Positions 1 to 7,567 of a stretch of DNA of 64,000 bases are shown piece by piece. The stretch spans positions 1-64,000 of the forward strand of contig NZ_PNOS01000023.1 in NCBI RefSeq assembly GCF_002869745.1. The letters run 5' to 3'. Position numbers and translations under genes: made by a program. How positions within the stretch are numbered: the stretch's first letter is position 1; each line of letters starts with the position of its first letter. A model generated the notes under the pieces. The model was not told the DNA's origin. It did not search any database and was given only the letters and a program-made list of their open reading frames with translations. This stretch comes from Oceaniglobus roseus (GTDB taxonomy: Bacteria > Pseudomonadota > Alphaproteobacteria > Rhodobacterales > Rhodobacteraceae).

Positions 1-48
1 CGGCACGCCCCCGCCTGTCCCGGCCGGGGCGCGGCTGGCGGGCGGGCC

Positions 49-71
49 GCTGCGGGACGCAGTCCCGCAGC
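49..71. terminator. GC-rich hairpin upstream of the first gene
   Basis: A perfect 10-bp inverted repeat (GCTGCGGGAC / GTCCCGCAGC) with a 3-base loop. No T-run follows on either strand, so it is terminator-like at best and may end a gene lying left of the window. The rest of positions 1-106 shows no supportable gene. Confidence 0.35.
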
Positions 72-106
72 CGGGGTGCCCGGCAGACCGCGCTGCTGAA
101 CCACCG

Positions 107-1006
107 ATGCTCCACGTCCTGACCCACAACATCCTGCCGGTCTTCGCGCTGCTCGCCCTCGGCTTCGCCCTGGGGCGCGCGGGCACCATGGCGCGGGCCG
201 AGGCGGTGGCGCTGAACCGCTTCGCCTTCCTCGTCCTGCAGCCGCCGCTCCTGTTCCTGCTGATGACCGGCCTCGACCTGCCGAGCTTCGACGTCCCCGC
301 CCTCGGCCTCTACGTCGCCTGCCAGGTCTCGGCCTTCCTCCTTGCCCTCGCCGCCGCGCGCCTCGTCTTCCGCCGCGACCCCGTCGAATCCTTCCTGCTC
401 GCCATGGCGGTGATCTTCGTCAACACGCTGCTCTACATCTGGCCGATCGCTGTGCTGATCTACGGCGAGGCGCGCGCCCTGCCCGTCACCGCCATCGTCG
501 CCTGGGACAGCGCGGTGTCCTTCCCCTTCTTCATCGTCGCCGCCGAGATCCTGACCGGCAAGGGCACCGCCCGCGCCACGCTGAAGCGGATCGCGCGAAA
601 CCCCGTCATCCTGTCGATCCTCGCCGGCCTCGCCCTGAACCTCTCGGGCCTGCCGGTGCCCGAGCCGGTGATCACCGCCGCCCGCTTCGCAGGGGCCGCC
701 GCAGCGCCGGTGACGCTCTTCGCGCTCGGCGTCATCCTCTCGGGCCACGCCCTCGCCCCCTCGCCCACGGTGGCGGGGATCGCGGCGATGAAGCTGCTGC
801 TCTTCCCCGCCCTCGTCTTCGCCGCCCTCACCCTGGTCCTGCCCGGCAGCCCGTGGCGGCCCGTCCTGACCCTCGGCGCGGCGGGGCCCTCGGGGGCGAT
901 GGCCTTCTCCCTGGCCCTGCTCTATGGTGTGCGGACCGATGCCATCGCGCCGGTCATCATCTGGACCAGCCTGCTTTCCCTCCTCTCCCTGGCCTATCTC
1001 GCATGA
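107..1006 (+). CDS. AEC-family (auxin efflux carrier) permease
   Basis: Predicted inner-membrane transporter of 299 residues, almost entirely hydrophobic, with roughly ten membrane segments separated by short loops. Family members include malonate, malate and auxin carriers of the AEC/PF03547 group, and the length is typical. The two-fold pattern is visible: helices before about residue 155, a basic cytoplasmic linker (KGTARATLKRIARNP), then a second helical bundle. The stop overlaps the start of the following GNAT gene by four bases, so the two are probably translationally coupled. The substrate cannot be read from the sequence. The ATG at 107 directly precedes the first hydrophobic helix, and no better start lies upstream. 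Confidence 0.85.
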   Translation: MLHVLTHNILPVFALLALGFALGRAGTMARAEAVALNRFAFLVLQPPLLFLLMTGLDLPSFDVPALGLYVACQVSAFLLALAAARLVFRRDPVESFLLAMAVIFVNTLLYIWPIAVLIYGEARALPVTAIVAWDSAVSFPFFIVAAEILTGKGTARATLKRIARNPVILSILAGLALNLSGLPVPEPVITAARFAGAAAAPVTLFALGVILSGHALAPSPTVAGIAAMKLLLFPALVFAALTLVLPGSPWRPVLTLGAAGPSGAMAFSLALLYGVRTDAIAPVIIWTSLLSLLSLAYLA

Positions 1007-1449
1007 ACGCTCCCCTGATCCGCCCCCTTGCCGCCGAAGACCGCTCCGCCTGGACCGAACTCTGGCGCGCCTACCTGCGCTTCTACGAGACCGAGCTGCC
1101 CGATCACGTCTACGACAGCACCTTCGCCCGGCTCCTCGGCGACGACCCGCAGGATTTCAACGGCCTCATCGCCGAGATCGACGGCACACCCGTCGGCCTC
1201 GCCCACTACCTGTTCCACCGCCACGGCTGGAAGATCGAGAACACCTGCTATCTCCAGGACCTCTTCGCCGCCCCCGAGGTGCGCGGCCAGGGCGTGGGCG
1301 GTGCCCTGATCGAGGGCGTCTATGCCGCCGCTGATGCAGCCGGGTCACCCTCGGTCTATTGGTTGACCCAGGACTTCAACCACGCCGCGCGCAGGCTCTA
1401 TGATCGGGTGGGCAAGCTCACGCCCTTCATCAGGTACAACCGCCCATGA
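1003..1449 (+). CDS. GNAT-family N-acetyltransferase
   Basis: A 148-residue acetyl-CoA-dependent acetyltransferase of the GNAT fold. The acetyl-CoA loop is seen as VRGQGVGGALIEGVY near residues 94-108, preceded by the beta-strand YLQDLFAAPE. The C-terminal part (YWLTQDFNHAARRLYDRVG) is the usual last motif, in which an Asn and an Arg-Leu-Tyr-rich helix close the fold. The start ATG overlaps the preceding transporter stop as ATGA, and its own stop overlaps the next ATG the same way. The acceptor substrate is unknown. Small stand-alone GNATs of this kind modify amino acids, peptides or polyamines. Confidence 0.85.
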   Translation: MNAPLIRPLAAEDRSAWTELWRAYLRFYETELPDHVYDSTFARLLGDDPQDFNGLIAEIDGTPVGLAHYLFHRHGWKIENTCYLQDLFAAPEVRGQGVGGALIEGVYAAADAAGSPSVYWLTQDFNHAARRLYDRVGKLTPFIRYNRP

Positions 1450-2816
1450 TCCGCCCCCTCCTCGCCTGTCTCGCCCTTGCCGGGCTCGCCGCCTGTGCCA
1501 CGGCGCGCGATCCGGCCGACCGGCGGGCGAGCGAGGTCACGCGCCTGCCGCCGATGAAGGTCTTCGCGGCGCCCCACGTCACGAAGCCCACCCGCTCCAA
1601 CGCCTCCATCGCGCGGGATTTCATCGATCTCGCCTTCTTCCTCGAAAGCGGCCGCCCCCTGCCGGTGCTGACCCGCTTCGAGGGCCCCGTCACCGTGCGC
1701 GTCATCGGCGCGGTGCCGCCGAGCCTGACCGCCGATCTCGACCGCCTGCTCGCCCGCTTCCGCAAGGAGGCGGGGATCGACATCTCGCGCGTTCCCGACG
1801 GCCGGCCCGCCAACATCACCATCGACATGATCCCGCGCCGCGACCTCCAGCGCGCGGTGCCCCAGGCCGCCTGCTTCGTGGTGCCCCGCGTCGACAGCTG
1901 GGACAGCTTCCGCAGGAACCGCCGCACCGCCCTGACCGACTGGACGACGCTGAGGGTGCGCGAGAAGATGGCCGTGTTCATCCCCGGCGACGTCTCGCCC
2001 CAGGAGGTGCGCGACTGCCTGCACGAGGAGATCGCCCAGGCGCTCGGGCCGCTGAACGACCTCTATTCGCTCACCGACTCGGTCTTCAACGACGACAACT
2101 TCCACACCGTCCTGACCGGCTTCGACATGCTGGTGCTGCGCGCCTTCTACGACCCGGCACTGCACTCCGGCATGACGCGGGAGGAGGTGGCGGCCCGCCT
2201 GCCCCGCATCCTCGCCCGGATCAACCCCAAGGGCGTGCTGGCCCGCACCCCCCGCCGCCCGCCGACGCCCCGCGCCTGGATCGACCAGATCGAGATCGCC
2301 CTCGGCCCCCGCGCGCCCACCCAGCGCCGGATCGAGGCCGCCAAGACCGCCGTCGCCATCGCCCGCGCGGGCAGCTGGAACGACAACCGCCTCGCCTTCT
2401 CGCTCTTCGCCTTGGGCCGCCTGGCCCTCGGACGCGAGCCGGAGCTGGCGCTGGCCTCGTTCCTGCAGGCCGGCAGCATCTACGGCTCGAACCCCGAAAC
2501 CCGGCTCCACGCCGCCCACATCGCGATGCAGCTCGCCGCCTTCGCCCTGTCCTCGGGCCAGCCCGACATCGCGGTCGAGATCGTGGACGCCAACCTCGAA
2601 GCCGTCGCCGATGCCGAGAACGCGGCGCTGCTCGCCACGCTGCTGATGGTCAAGGCCGAGGCGCTCGGCGCCATGGGCCAGCCGCTCGAGGCCGCGGAGG
2701 TGCGCCGCGACAGCCTCGGCTGGGCGCGCTACGGCTTCGGCGACGACGACGAGGTGCGCCAGCGCGCCTCCGAGATCGCCGCCCTCACCCCACGCCACCA
2801 GAGAGGCTCCTCTTGA
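1446..2816 (+). CDS. DUF2927 domain lipoprotein
   Basis: A 456-residue envelope lipoprotein. The N-terminus is a short signal peptide ending in the lipobox LAAC, so Cys16 should be lipidated. Residues about 40-260 match the DUF2927 type found in Rhodobacterales, including HEEIAQALGPLND around residues 198-210, an HExxxQ arrangement resembling a metallopeptidase zinc motif. Whether it is catalytic is unknown. The C-terminal third (about 290-450) is helical and alanine-rich with TPR-like pairs. The gene overlaps the GNAT stop by four bases and is followed by a tiny membrane protein and a VWA protein, so a shared envelope or maturation role is possible but unproven. Confidence 0.8.
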   Translation: MIRPLLACLALAGLAACATARDPADRRASEVTRLPPMKVFAAPHVTKPTRSNASIARDFIDLAFFLESGRPLPVLTRFEGPVTVRVIGAVPPSLTADLDRLLARFRKEAGIDISRVPDGRPANITIDMIPRRDLQRAVPQAACFVVPRVDSWDSFRRNRRTALTDWTTLRVREKMAVFIPGDVSPQEVRDCLHEEIAQALGPLNDLYSLTDSVFNDDNFHTVLTGFDMLVLRAFYDPALHSGMTREEVAARLPRILARINPKGVLARTPRRPPTPRAWIDQIEIALGPRAPTQRRIEAAKTAVAIARAGSWNDNRLAFSLFALGRLALGREPELALASFLQAGSIYGSNPETRLHAAHIAMQLAAFALSSGQPDIAVEIVDANLEAVADAENAALLATLLMVKAEALGAMGQPLEAAEVRRDSLGWARYGFGDDDEVRQRASEIAALTPRHQRGSS

Positions 2817-2980
2817 TCATCCTTCTCCTCGCCGCCGTCTTCGCCGCCTGGGGCGCCTTCACCGCGAAGCGCCGGGGCGGCCGCAAGCTCGACATGGCGC
2901 AGTACGCCGCGGGCTTCGGCATCCTCGGCGCCCTGATCGGGCTCGTCATCACCATCGTCCTGAGCCGCACCCTGGGCTAG
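2813..2980 (+). CDS. small membrane protein, TTG start
   Basis: A 55-residue protein with two membrane segments (about residues 1-15 and 33-51) separated by a basic, hydrophilic loop (TAKRRGGRKLDMAQYAAGFG). Short proteins of this shape, sometimes mislabelled apolipoprotein acyltransferase, follow DUF2927 genes in Rhodobacterales; that statement is from memory. The TTG at 2813 overlaps the DUF2927 stop, and no ATG or GTG gives the first helix. The stop lies four bases before the VWA gene, so it belongs to the same operon. The coding reading rests on the clear two-helix pattern and the operon position. Confidence 0.65.
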   Translation: MIILLLAAVFAAWGAFTAKRRGGRKLDMAQYAAGFGILGALIGLVITIVLSRTLG

Positions 2981-2984
2981 GCGC

Positions 2985-4172
2985 ATGTTCCTGCCCTTCT
3001 TCGACCAGCTGCGCAGCCACCGTGTCCCCGTGTCGCTGCGCGAATACCTCGCGTTCCTCGAAGGGCTGAAGGCCAACCTCGTCACCTACGATCCCGAGGG
3101 GTTCTACCACCTCGCCCGCTGCATCCTGGTGAAGGACGAACGCCACATCGACCGCTTCGACCGCGCCTTCGCGGCCAGCTTCGCGGGGCTGGAGGCGATC
3201 GCGCCCGAACAGGTGCTCGAGGCCGTGGACCTGCCCGCCGACTGGCTCAGGAAGATGGCCGAGAAGCACCTCACCCCCGAGGAGCAGGCCGAGATCGAGG
3301 CCCTCGGCGGCTTCGAGAAGCTCATGGAGACGCTGAAACAGCGCCTGGCCGAACAGCAGGGCCGCCACCAGGGCGGCAACAGGTGGATCGGCACCGCCGG
3401 CACCTCGCCCTTCGGCGCCTACGGCTACAACCCCGAGGGCGTCAGGATCGGCCAGCACGAAAGCCGCCACCGCCGCGCGGTGAAGGTCTGGGACCGGCGC
3501 GAGTTCCGCGACCTCGACGACCAGGTCGAGCTCGGCACCCGCAACATCAAGGTCGCCCTGAAGCGCCTGCGCCGATGGGCCCGCGACGGCGCGGCCGAGG
3601 AGCTGGACCTGCCCGGCACCATCCGCGCCACCGCCCACCAGGGCTGGCTCGACGTGAAGACCCGGCCCGAGCGGCGCAACGCGGTGAAGGTGCTGCTGTT
3701 TCTCGACGTCGGCGGCTCGATGGATCCGCACATCCGCGTGGTCGAGGAGCTGTTCTCGGCCGCCCGCAGCGAGTTCCGCCAGCTCGAACACTTCTACTTC
3801 CACAACTGCCTCTACGAAGGCGTCTGGAAGGACAATGCCCGGCGCTGGAACGCGCAGACCCCCACCTGGGAGGTGCTGAGGACCTATGGCCCGGACTACA
3901 GGTGCATCTTCGTCGGCGACGCCTCGATGTCGCCCTACGAACTGGTCTACCCCGGCGGCGCGAACGAGCACATGAACCCCGAGCCGGGCCAGCTCTGGCT
4001 CCAGCGCGCCCGCGAGCAGTGGCCCGACCACCTCTGGCTGAACCCGCTGCCCGAGAAATACTGGCCCTACACCCAGACCATCGGCATGATCCGCGAGCAG
4101 TTCGGCCCCGAGCGCATGGTGCCGATGACCCTGGAGGGACTCGAGCGCGGCATGAAGCTCCTCGCCCGCTGA
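2985..4172 (+). CDS. CoxE-like VWA domain protein (COG3825 type)
   Basis: A 395-residue protein whose C-terminal half is a von Willebrand A domain. The metal-ion-dependent adhesion motif appears as DVGGSMD (about residues 242-248, DxGxS form), with a second Asp at VGDASMSPYE near 308. The N-terminal half is helical, with a charged segment around residues 105-130. Such proteins (CoxE/YeiM-like) usually act with MoxR-type AAA ATPases in metalloenzyme maturation. No MoxR gene lies in this operon, although a CoxL-like subunit lies 30 kb away. The start four bases after the preceding stop is a clean ATG. There is no signal peptide, so it is probably cytoplasmic. Confidence 0.85.
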   Translation: MFLPFFDQLRSHRVPVSLREYLAFLEGLKANLVTYDPEGFYHLARCILVKDERHIDRFDRAFAASFAGLEAIAPEQVLEAVDLPADWLRKMAEKHLTPEEQAEIEALGGFEKLMETLKQRLAEQQGRHQGGNRWIGTAGTSPFGAYGYNPEGVRIGQHESRHRRAVKVWDRREFRDLDDQVELGTRNIKVALKRLRRWARDGAAEELDLPGTIRATAHQGWLDVKTRPERRNAVKVLLFLDVGGSMDPHIRVVEELFSAARSEFRQLEHFYFHNCLYEGVWKDNARRWNAQTPTWEVLRTYGPDYRCIFVGDASMSPYELVYPGGANEHMNPEPGQLWLQRAREQWPDHLWLNPLPEKYWPYTQTIGMIREQFGPERMVPMTLEGLERGMKLLAR

Positions 4173-4244
4173 CCCCGCGGCCCCCTTCCACGAAAGCACC
4201 CCGCCCAGCCAATCCCATTGCGCGCCCCCCCCCCCGCACCCCCT

Positions 4245-4267
4245 CCATCTTTGCTTTCCAAATATCC
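4245..4267 (+). repeat. 23-bp intergenic box, copy A
   Basis: First of five copies of an AT-containing box in otherwise GC-rich spacers: CCATCTTTGCTT, three variable bases, AAATATCC. It sits 73 bases after the VWA stop and is followed at once by a perfect 11-bp hairpin (TCTTGCCGAAG / CTTCGGCAAGA, 4274-4300). The same box-plus-hairpin layout recurs at the other copies (10345, 23510, 43460 and, inverted, 46656). Confidence 0.75.
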
Positions 4268-4273
4268 CGGGGG

Positions 4274-4328
4274 TCTTGCCGAAGCTTGCCTTCGGCAAGA
4301 CGGCAGAGCCCCGGTCCCGCACCCTCCA
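4274..4328 (+). repeat. 55-bp direct repeat, copy 1
   Basis: One of two 55-bp direct repeats, 97 bases apart start to start, differing at about two positions. Each contains an internal inverted repeat around GCCGAAG...CTTCGGC followed by AAGACGGCAGAGCCCCGG. Here the stem is extended to 11 bp. It lies in the 332-base gap between the VWA gene and the next gene. Apart from these repeats and the 23-bp box that gap holds no supportable gene. Confidence 0.8.
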
Positions 4329-4370
4329 CAAACGCCGCCGCCCGCCGCCCTTCTTCCCAATATCGCAGGA

Positions 4371-4425
4371 TCTCGCCGAAGCCTGCCTTCGGCAAGACGG
4401 CAGAGCCCCGGTCCCGCACCCTCCA
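4371..4425 (+). repeat. 55-bp direct repeat, copy 2
   Basis: Second copy of the 55-bp direct repeat. It keeps the GCCGAAG/CTTCGGC stem and the full downstream GC-rich part ending CCCGCACCCTCCA, but this copy is not preceded by the AT-rich 23-bp box. The spacing suggests a local tandem duplication of the hairpin-bearing unit. Confidence 0.8.
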
Positions 4426-4504
4426 TCCTCCCCACCGCCGCAGGATTTGACCCCGGCCCGCAAAGCGGCCATATCGGGCCGACCACAGCCGGAGCCCCGC
4501 CGCC

Positions 4505-5011
4505 ATGGCCATGTTGAGCCGCCTCGCCGCCAGCTTCGCGATGAGCGACCCGGTCTGGGAGCGCCATGCCAATCCCTGGTCCGGATGGACGCGGCTGCCG
4601 ATCCTGCCGCTGCTGACCCTCGCCCTCTACGCCCGCGCCTGGATCGGGCCCTGGTGCCTCGTCCCCGTGGCGCTGCTGCTGCTGTGGAGCTGGGCCAATC
4701 CCCGCGCCTTCCCGCCGCCGCGCCACACGACAAGCTGGTTCTCCCGCGCCACCCTGGGCGAGCGGGTGTGGCTCAACGCGGGCGAGGTGCCGATCCCGCC
4801 GCATCACGCCCGCGCCGCCTCGCTCCTCTCCACCGCCGCCACCCTCGCGCTGGTCCCGCTGGCCTGGGGGCTCTGGACGCTCGATCCCGCCTGGACCGTC
4901 CTCGGCCTGGCCCTTGCCGTCATGCTGAAGCTCTGGCTGCTCGACCGCATGGTCTGGCTGCACCACGACATGGCGGCGCATCACCGCCCCTATGCCGACT
5001 GGCTGCGCTGA
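4505..5011 (+). CDS. DUF6653-like membrane protein
   Basis: A 168-residue protein with about four membrane segments (near residues 34-48, 50-64, 106-122 and 126-146). The N-terminus reads AMSDPVWERHANPWSGWTR, and the middle contains LGERVWLNAGEVPIPPHH. This pattern matches the DUF6653 family as remembered, a small group without known function that is common in Rhodobacterales. The start is the first ATG after the repeat-rich spacer; Met3 at 4511 is an alternative. It is followed after 38 bases by the M48 peptidase gene on the same strand and may be co-transcribed with it. Confidence 0.65.
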   Translation: MAMLSRLAASFAMSDPVWERHANPWSGWTRLPILPLLTLALYARAWIGPWCLVPVALLLLWSWANPRAFPPPRHTTSWFSRATLGERVWLNAGEVPIPPHHARAASLLSTAATLALVPLAWGLWTLDPAWTVLGLALAVMLKLWLLDRMVWLHHDMAAHHRPYADWLR

Positions 5012-5049
5012 GCCTTGCCGCGCGGCGCGCCGCGCCCCATCTTGGGCCC

Positions 5050-5730
5050 ATGCTGAAGTTCACCCCGATCCTGCTTGCCGTGCTCTACGGTCTCGCCATG
5101 TACCGCTTCTCGGCCTGGCGCACGGCGCGCGAGCTCGACGAGAAGTCGACCGAGCTGGCGGATTCGACCCTGCGCCGCCTGACCCAGCGGATGGCCGAGG
5201 CGCTGGAGCTTCGCCACATCAAGGTCCACATCTACGAGATCCAGCCGGTGAACGGCCTCGCCGCGCCGGACGGGCGGATCTTCATCACCCGCGGCTTCTA
5301 CGAGAAGTACCGCGCGGGGGAGGTCACGGCCGAGGAGATGGCGAGCGTCATCGCCCACGAACTCGGCCACGTCGCGCTTGGCCATTCGCGGCGGCGGATG
5401 ATCGACTTCTCGGGCCAGAACGCGCTCCGGACGGCGCTGGCCATGGTGCTCTCGCGCTTCCTGCCGGGGATCGGCGTCGCCATCGCGGGCGCGCTGACCT
5501 CGCTCCTGGCCGCGCGGCTGTCGCGCAAGGACGAGTACGAGGCCGATGCCTATGCCTCCGCCCTGCTCACCAAGGCGGGGATCGGCACCGCGCCGCAGAA
5601 ATCGCTGTTCCGCAAGCTCGAGGCGCTGACCGGCAACCGCGGCGCCGCCCCCGCCTGGCTGATGAGCCATCCGAAGACGGCCGAGCGCATCGCCGCCATC
5701 GAGGCGAACGAGGCCGCCTGGCTGCGCTAG
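5050..5730 (+). CDS. M48-family zinc metallopeptidase, membrane-anchored
   Basis: A 226-residue peptidase with an N-terminal membrane anchor (about residues 5-20). The zinc motif HELGH is at residues 103-107, giving His103, Glu104 and His107. The third ligand motif DEYEAD is at 161-166. A second hydrophobic segment (about 135-155, GVAIAGALTSLLAARL) sits between the two motifs, as in HtpX/Ste24-type enzymes. It is shorter than HtpX and resembles small M48 peptidases of alphaproteobacteria that cleave envelope proteins. The ATG at 5050 gives the complete anchor helix; the upstream in-frame extension is GC-rich noise. Confidence 0.88.
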   Translation: MLKFTPILLAVLYGLAMYRFSAWRTARELDEKSTELADSTLRRLTQRMAEALELRHIKVHIYEIQPVNGLAAPDGRIFITRGFYEKYRAGEVTAEEMASVIAHELGHVALGHSRRRMIDFSGQNALRTALAMVLSRFLPGIGVAIAGALTSLLAARLSRKDEYEADAYASALLTKAGIGTAPQKSLFRKLEALTGNRGAAPAWLMSHPKTAERIAAIEANEAAWLR

Positions 5731-5741
5731 CCAGCGCGCGA

Positions 5742-5894
5742 TCATCCGCCCCACAGAAGCTCCGTCACCAGCACCGCCAGCGCGAAGGGCAGCGTCACCA
5801 GCAGGGCCAGCAGCGCCGCGCCCAGCAGGGTCGGCCGGGCGGGCGGGGCGTGGCGCCCTGCCACGGTGCGCTCCGGAGTCCTGCTTCGGTCCAT
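5742..5894 (-). CDS. 50-residue single-pass membrane protein
   Basis: Reading from the ATG at 5894 to the TGA at 5742 gives 50 residues: a basic, proline-rich head (MDRSRTPERTVAGRHAPPAR), one long hydrophobic helix (about residues 23-44) and a short tail ending WGG. The strong basic-head/helix contrast suggests a real small inner-membrane protein with the head in the cytoplasm. I do not recognise a family. It is divergent from the GNAT-like gene across a short gap holding the GATTAGG dyad, and its stop is 11 bases from the stop of the convergent M48 gene. Confidence 0.5.
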   Translation of the reverse strand: MDRSRTPERTVAGRHAPPARPTLLGAALLALLVTLPFALAVLVTELLWGG

Positions 5895-5910
5895 GGACCC
5901 ATTAACCACC

Positions 5911-5934
5911 GATTAGGTGAACGATGTCCTAATC
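5911..5934. promoter_or_regulatory. GATTAGG dyad in a divergent gap
   Basis: Perfect 7-bp inverted repeat GATTAGG (5911-5917) and CCTAATC (5928-5934) with a 10-base spacer, in an AT-richer patch between the divergent 50-residue protein and the GNAT-like gene. Spacing and symmetry fit a dimeric regulator site, but no consensus is recognised. It overlaps the possible GTG start at 5917, which favours the ATG at 5941. Confidence 0.35.
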
Positions 5935-5940
5935 CCCGCC

Positions 5941-6798
5941 ATGGACAGCGCGCCGCTCCTCCCGTTGCAGCAGCACCCCGCCTTCACCGCCGCCCTCCGG
6001 CGGTGCGGGGCGGCGGCACTGTGCATCGACCTCCCCGGCGCGGCCCCGGTGCAGGTGATCCGGCGCTTCGGGCTCAGCCTCGCCTCCCGCGGGCCGGTCT
6101 GGCTGGACGGCCCCGACGCAAGGGCGCTGCGCCGCGCGCCGCTCGCCCTCGTCAACAGCGATGGCGGGGACACGGCCGCGCTGCGCGTCGCGGGCTTCCG
6201 CCGGATCTTCACCGCCGCCACGGTGGCGGAACTCTCCCTCACCGGCGGGCGCGAAGCGCGCCTGTCCCGGATGGCCGGAACATGGCGCAACGCCCTGCGC
6301 CGCGCCGAAGCCGCCTCGCCCTGCCTGCGGGCCGAGCGTCTTTGCCCCACACACCACCGCTGGCTGCTGGACGCGGACCGCCGGCAGCAGCGCGCGAAGG
6401 GGTTCCGCACCCTACCCCACGGCCTTCTGCTGGCCTATGCCGCCATCCGGCCCGGCGACACGCTGGTGCTGACCGCCCTGCACGGCGGCACCCCGGCCGC
6501 CGCCATGCTGTTCCTCGTCCACGGCGCCGTCGCGACCTATCAGCTGGGCTGGTCCGGCCCCGAGGGTCGCCGCCTGGCCTGCCACCACGCGCTTCTGCAC
6601 GCCGCGATGGACCGGCTGGCCGACAGCTGCGTCCGCCTCGACCTCGGCACGGTGGACACGGTGAACGCCCCGGGCCTCGCGCGGTTCAAGATCGGCACCG
6701 GGGCCACCCTCCGCCCCCTCGGAGGCACCTGGCTGCGCGTGCCGGGGCTGCAAGCCTGCCCCGCGCCCCATGGCGCTTGCCGCGACGGGGCGCTATGA
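5941..6798 (+). CDS. GNAT/FemAB-like acyltransferase
   Basis: A protein of about 285 residues whose C-terminal half looks like the GNAT/FemX fold. It has [28 protein letters not shown]-type strands in pieces, a conserved-looking [16 protein letters not shown] helix, and [22 protein letters not shown] near the end, typical of FemAB-like aminoacyl or acyl transferases. The N-terminal half is divergent. The family match is moderate and the substrate unknown. ATG 5941 was chosen over GTG 5917 because the latter lies inside a dyad and leaves only 22 bases to the divergent gene. Neither start has a strong ribosome site. Confidence 0.6.
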   Translation: MDSAPLLPLQQHPAFTAALRRCGAAALCIDLPGAAPVQVIRRFGLSLASRGPVWLDGPDARALRRAPLALVNSDGGDTAALRVAGFRRIFTAATVAELSLTGGREARLSRMAGTWRNALRRAEAASPCLRAERLCPTHHRWLLDADRRQQRAKGFRTLPHGLLLAYAAIRPGDTLVLTALHGGTPAAAMLFLVHGAVATYQLGWSGPEGRRLACHHALLHAAMDRLADSCVRLDLGTVDTVNAPGLARFKIGTGATLRPLGGTWLRVPGLQACPAPHGACRDGAL

Positions 6799-6823
6799 TG
6801 CCCGCTCAACCAGGATCGGACCC

Positions 6824-7540
6824 ATGGCCAAACGCCCCACCGAGAAGAAGACCAGCGGCCGCGGACAGCGGGATCTGACCGTGAAGGTGAAGACCGCGCG
6901 GGGGAGGAAGCTGTCCTCGACCCTCTGGCTCCAGCGGCAGCTGAACGACCCCTACGTGAAGAAGGCGCAGGCCCTCGGATATCGCGGGCGTGCGGCGTTC
7001 AAGATCCTCGAACTCGACGACAAGTACCGCTTCCTCGTCCCCGGCGCGCGGGTGGTGGACCTCGGCTGCGCGCCGGGCGGCTGGTGCCAGGTGGCGGTGC
7101 CGCGGGTCAACGCGCTTGGCGACAAGTCCGGCAAGAAGCAGGGCCGCATCGTCGCCGTCGACCTCCAGGAAGTCGAGCCGATCGCGGGCTGCGAGATCCA
7201 CCAGCTCGACTTCCTGGCCGAGGGCGCGGACGACAAGGTGAAGGAGTGGCTCGGCGGCAAGGCCGACGTGGTGATGTCGGACATGGCGGCGGCAAGCTCG
7301 GGCCACAAGCAGACCGACCACCTGCGCATCATCGCGCTTTGCGAGGCCGCCGCCTGGTTCGCCTTCGACGTGCTGGAAGAGGGCGGCACCTTCGTCGCCA
7401 AGGTGCTGGCCGGCGGGGCCGAGGGCGAGCTCCAGGCGCTCCTGAAGCAGAAGTTCGCCAAGGTGGCCAACGTGAAGCCGCCCGCATCCCGTTCGGACAG
7501 CTCGGAAAAGTTCGTCGTCGCTCAGGGGTTCCGCGGCTGA
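6824..7540 (+). CDS. rlmE: 23S rRNA (uridine-2'-O)-methyltransferase RlmE
   Basis: A 238-residue SAM-dependent methyltransferase of the FtsJ/RrmJ family, which methylates U2552 in the ribosomal A loop. The SAM motif DLGCAPGGW is at residues 79-87. The K-D-K-E tetrad can be placed at Lys60, Asp153 (MSDMA), Lys193 (VAKV) and Glu228 (SSEKF), with spacing close to that of the E. coli enzyme. The lysine-rich N-terminus ([15 protein letters not shown]) is an extension common in alphaproteobacteria. The start ATG at 6824 gives that basic head. It stands alone, and the following ABC-F gene is convergent. Confidence 0.95.
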   Translation: MAKRPTEKKTSGRGQRDLTVKVKTARGRKLSSTLWLQRQLNDPYVKKAQALGYRGRAAFKILELDDKYRFLVPGARVVDLGCAPGGWCQVAVPRVNALGDKSGKKQGRIVAVDLQEVEPIAGCEIHQLDFLAEGADDKVKEWLGGKADVVMSDMAAASSGHKQTDHLRIIALCEAAAWFAFDVLEEGGTFVAKVLAGGAEGELQALLKQKFAKVANVKPPASRSDSSEKFVVAQGFRG

Positions 7541-7567
7541 CCCCGCGCCTGCCGGTCGCGGCGAAGC

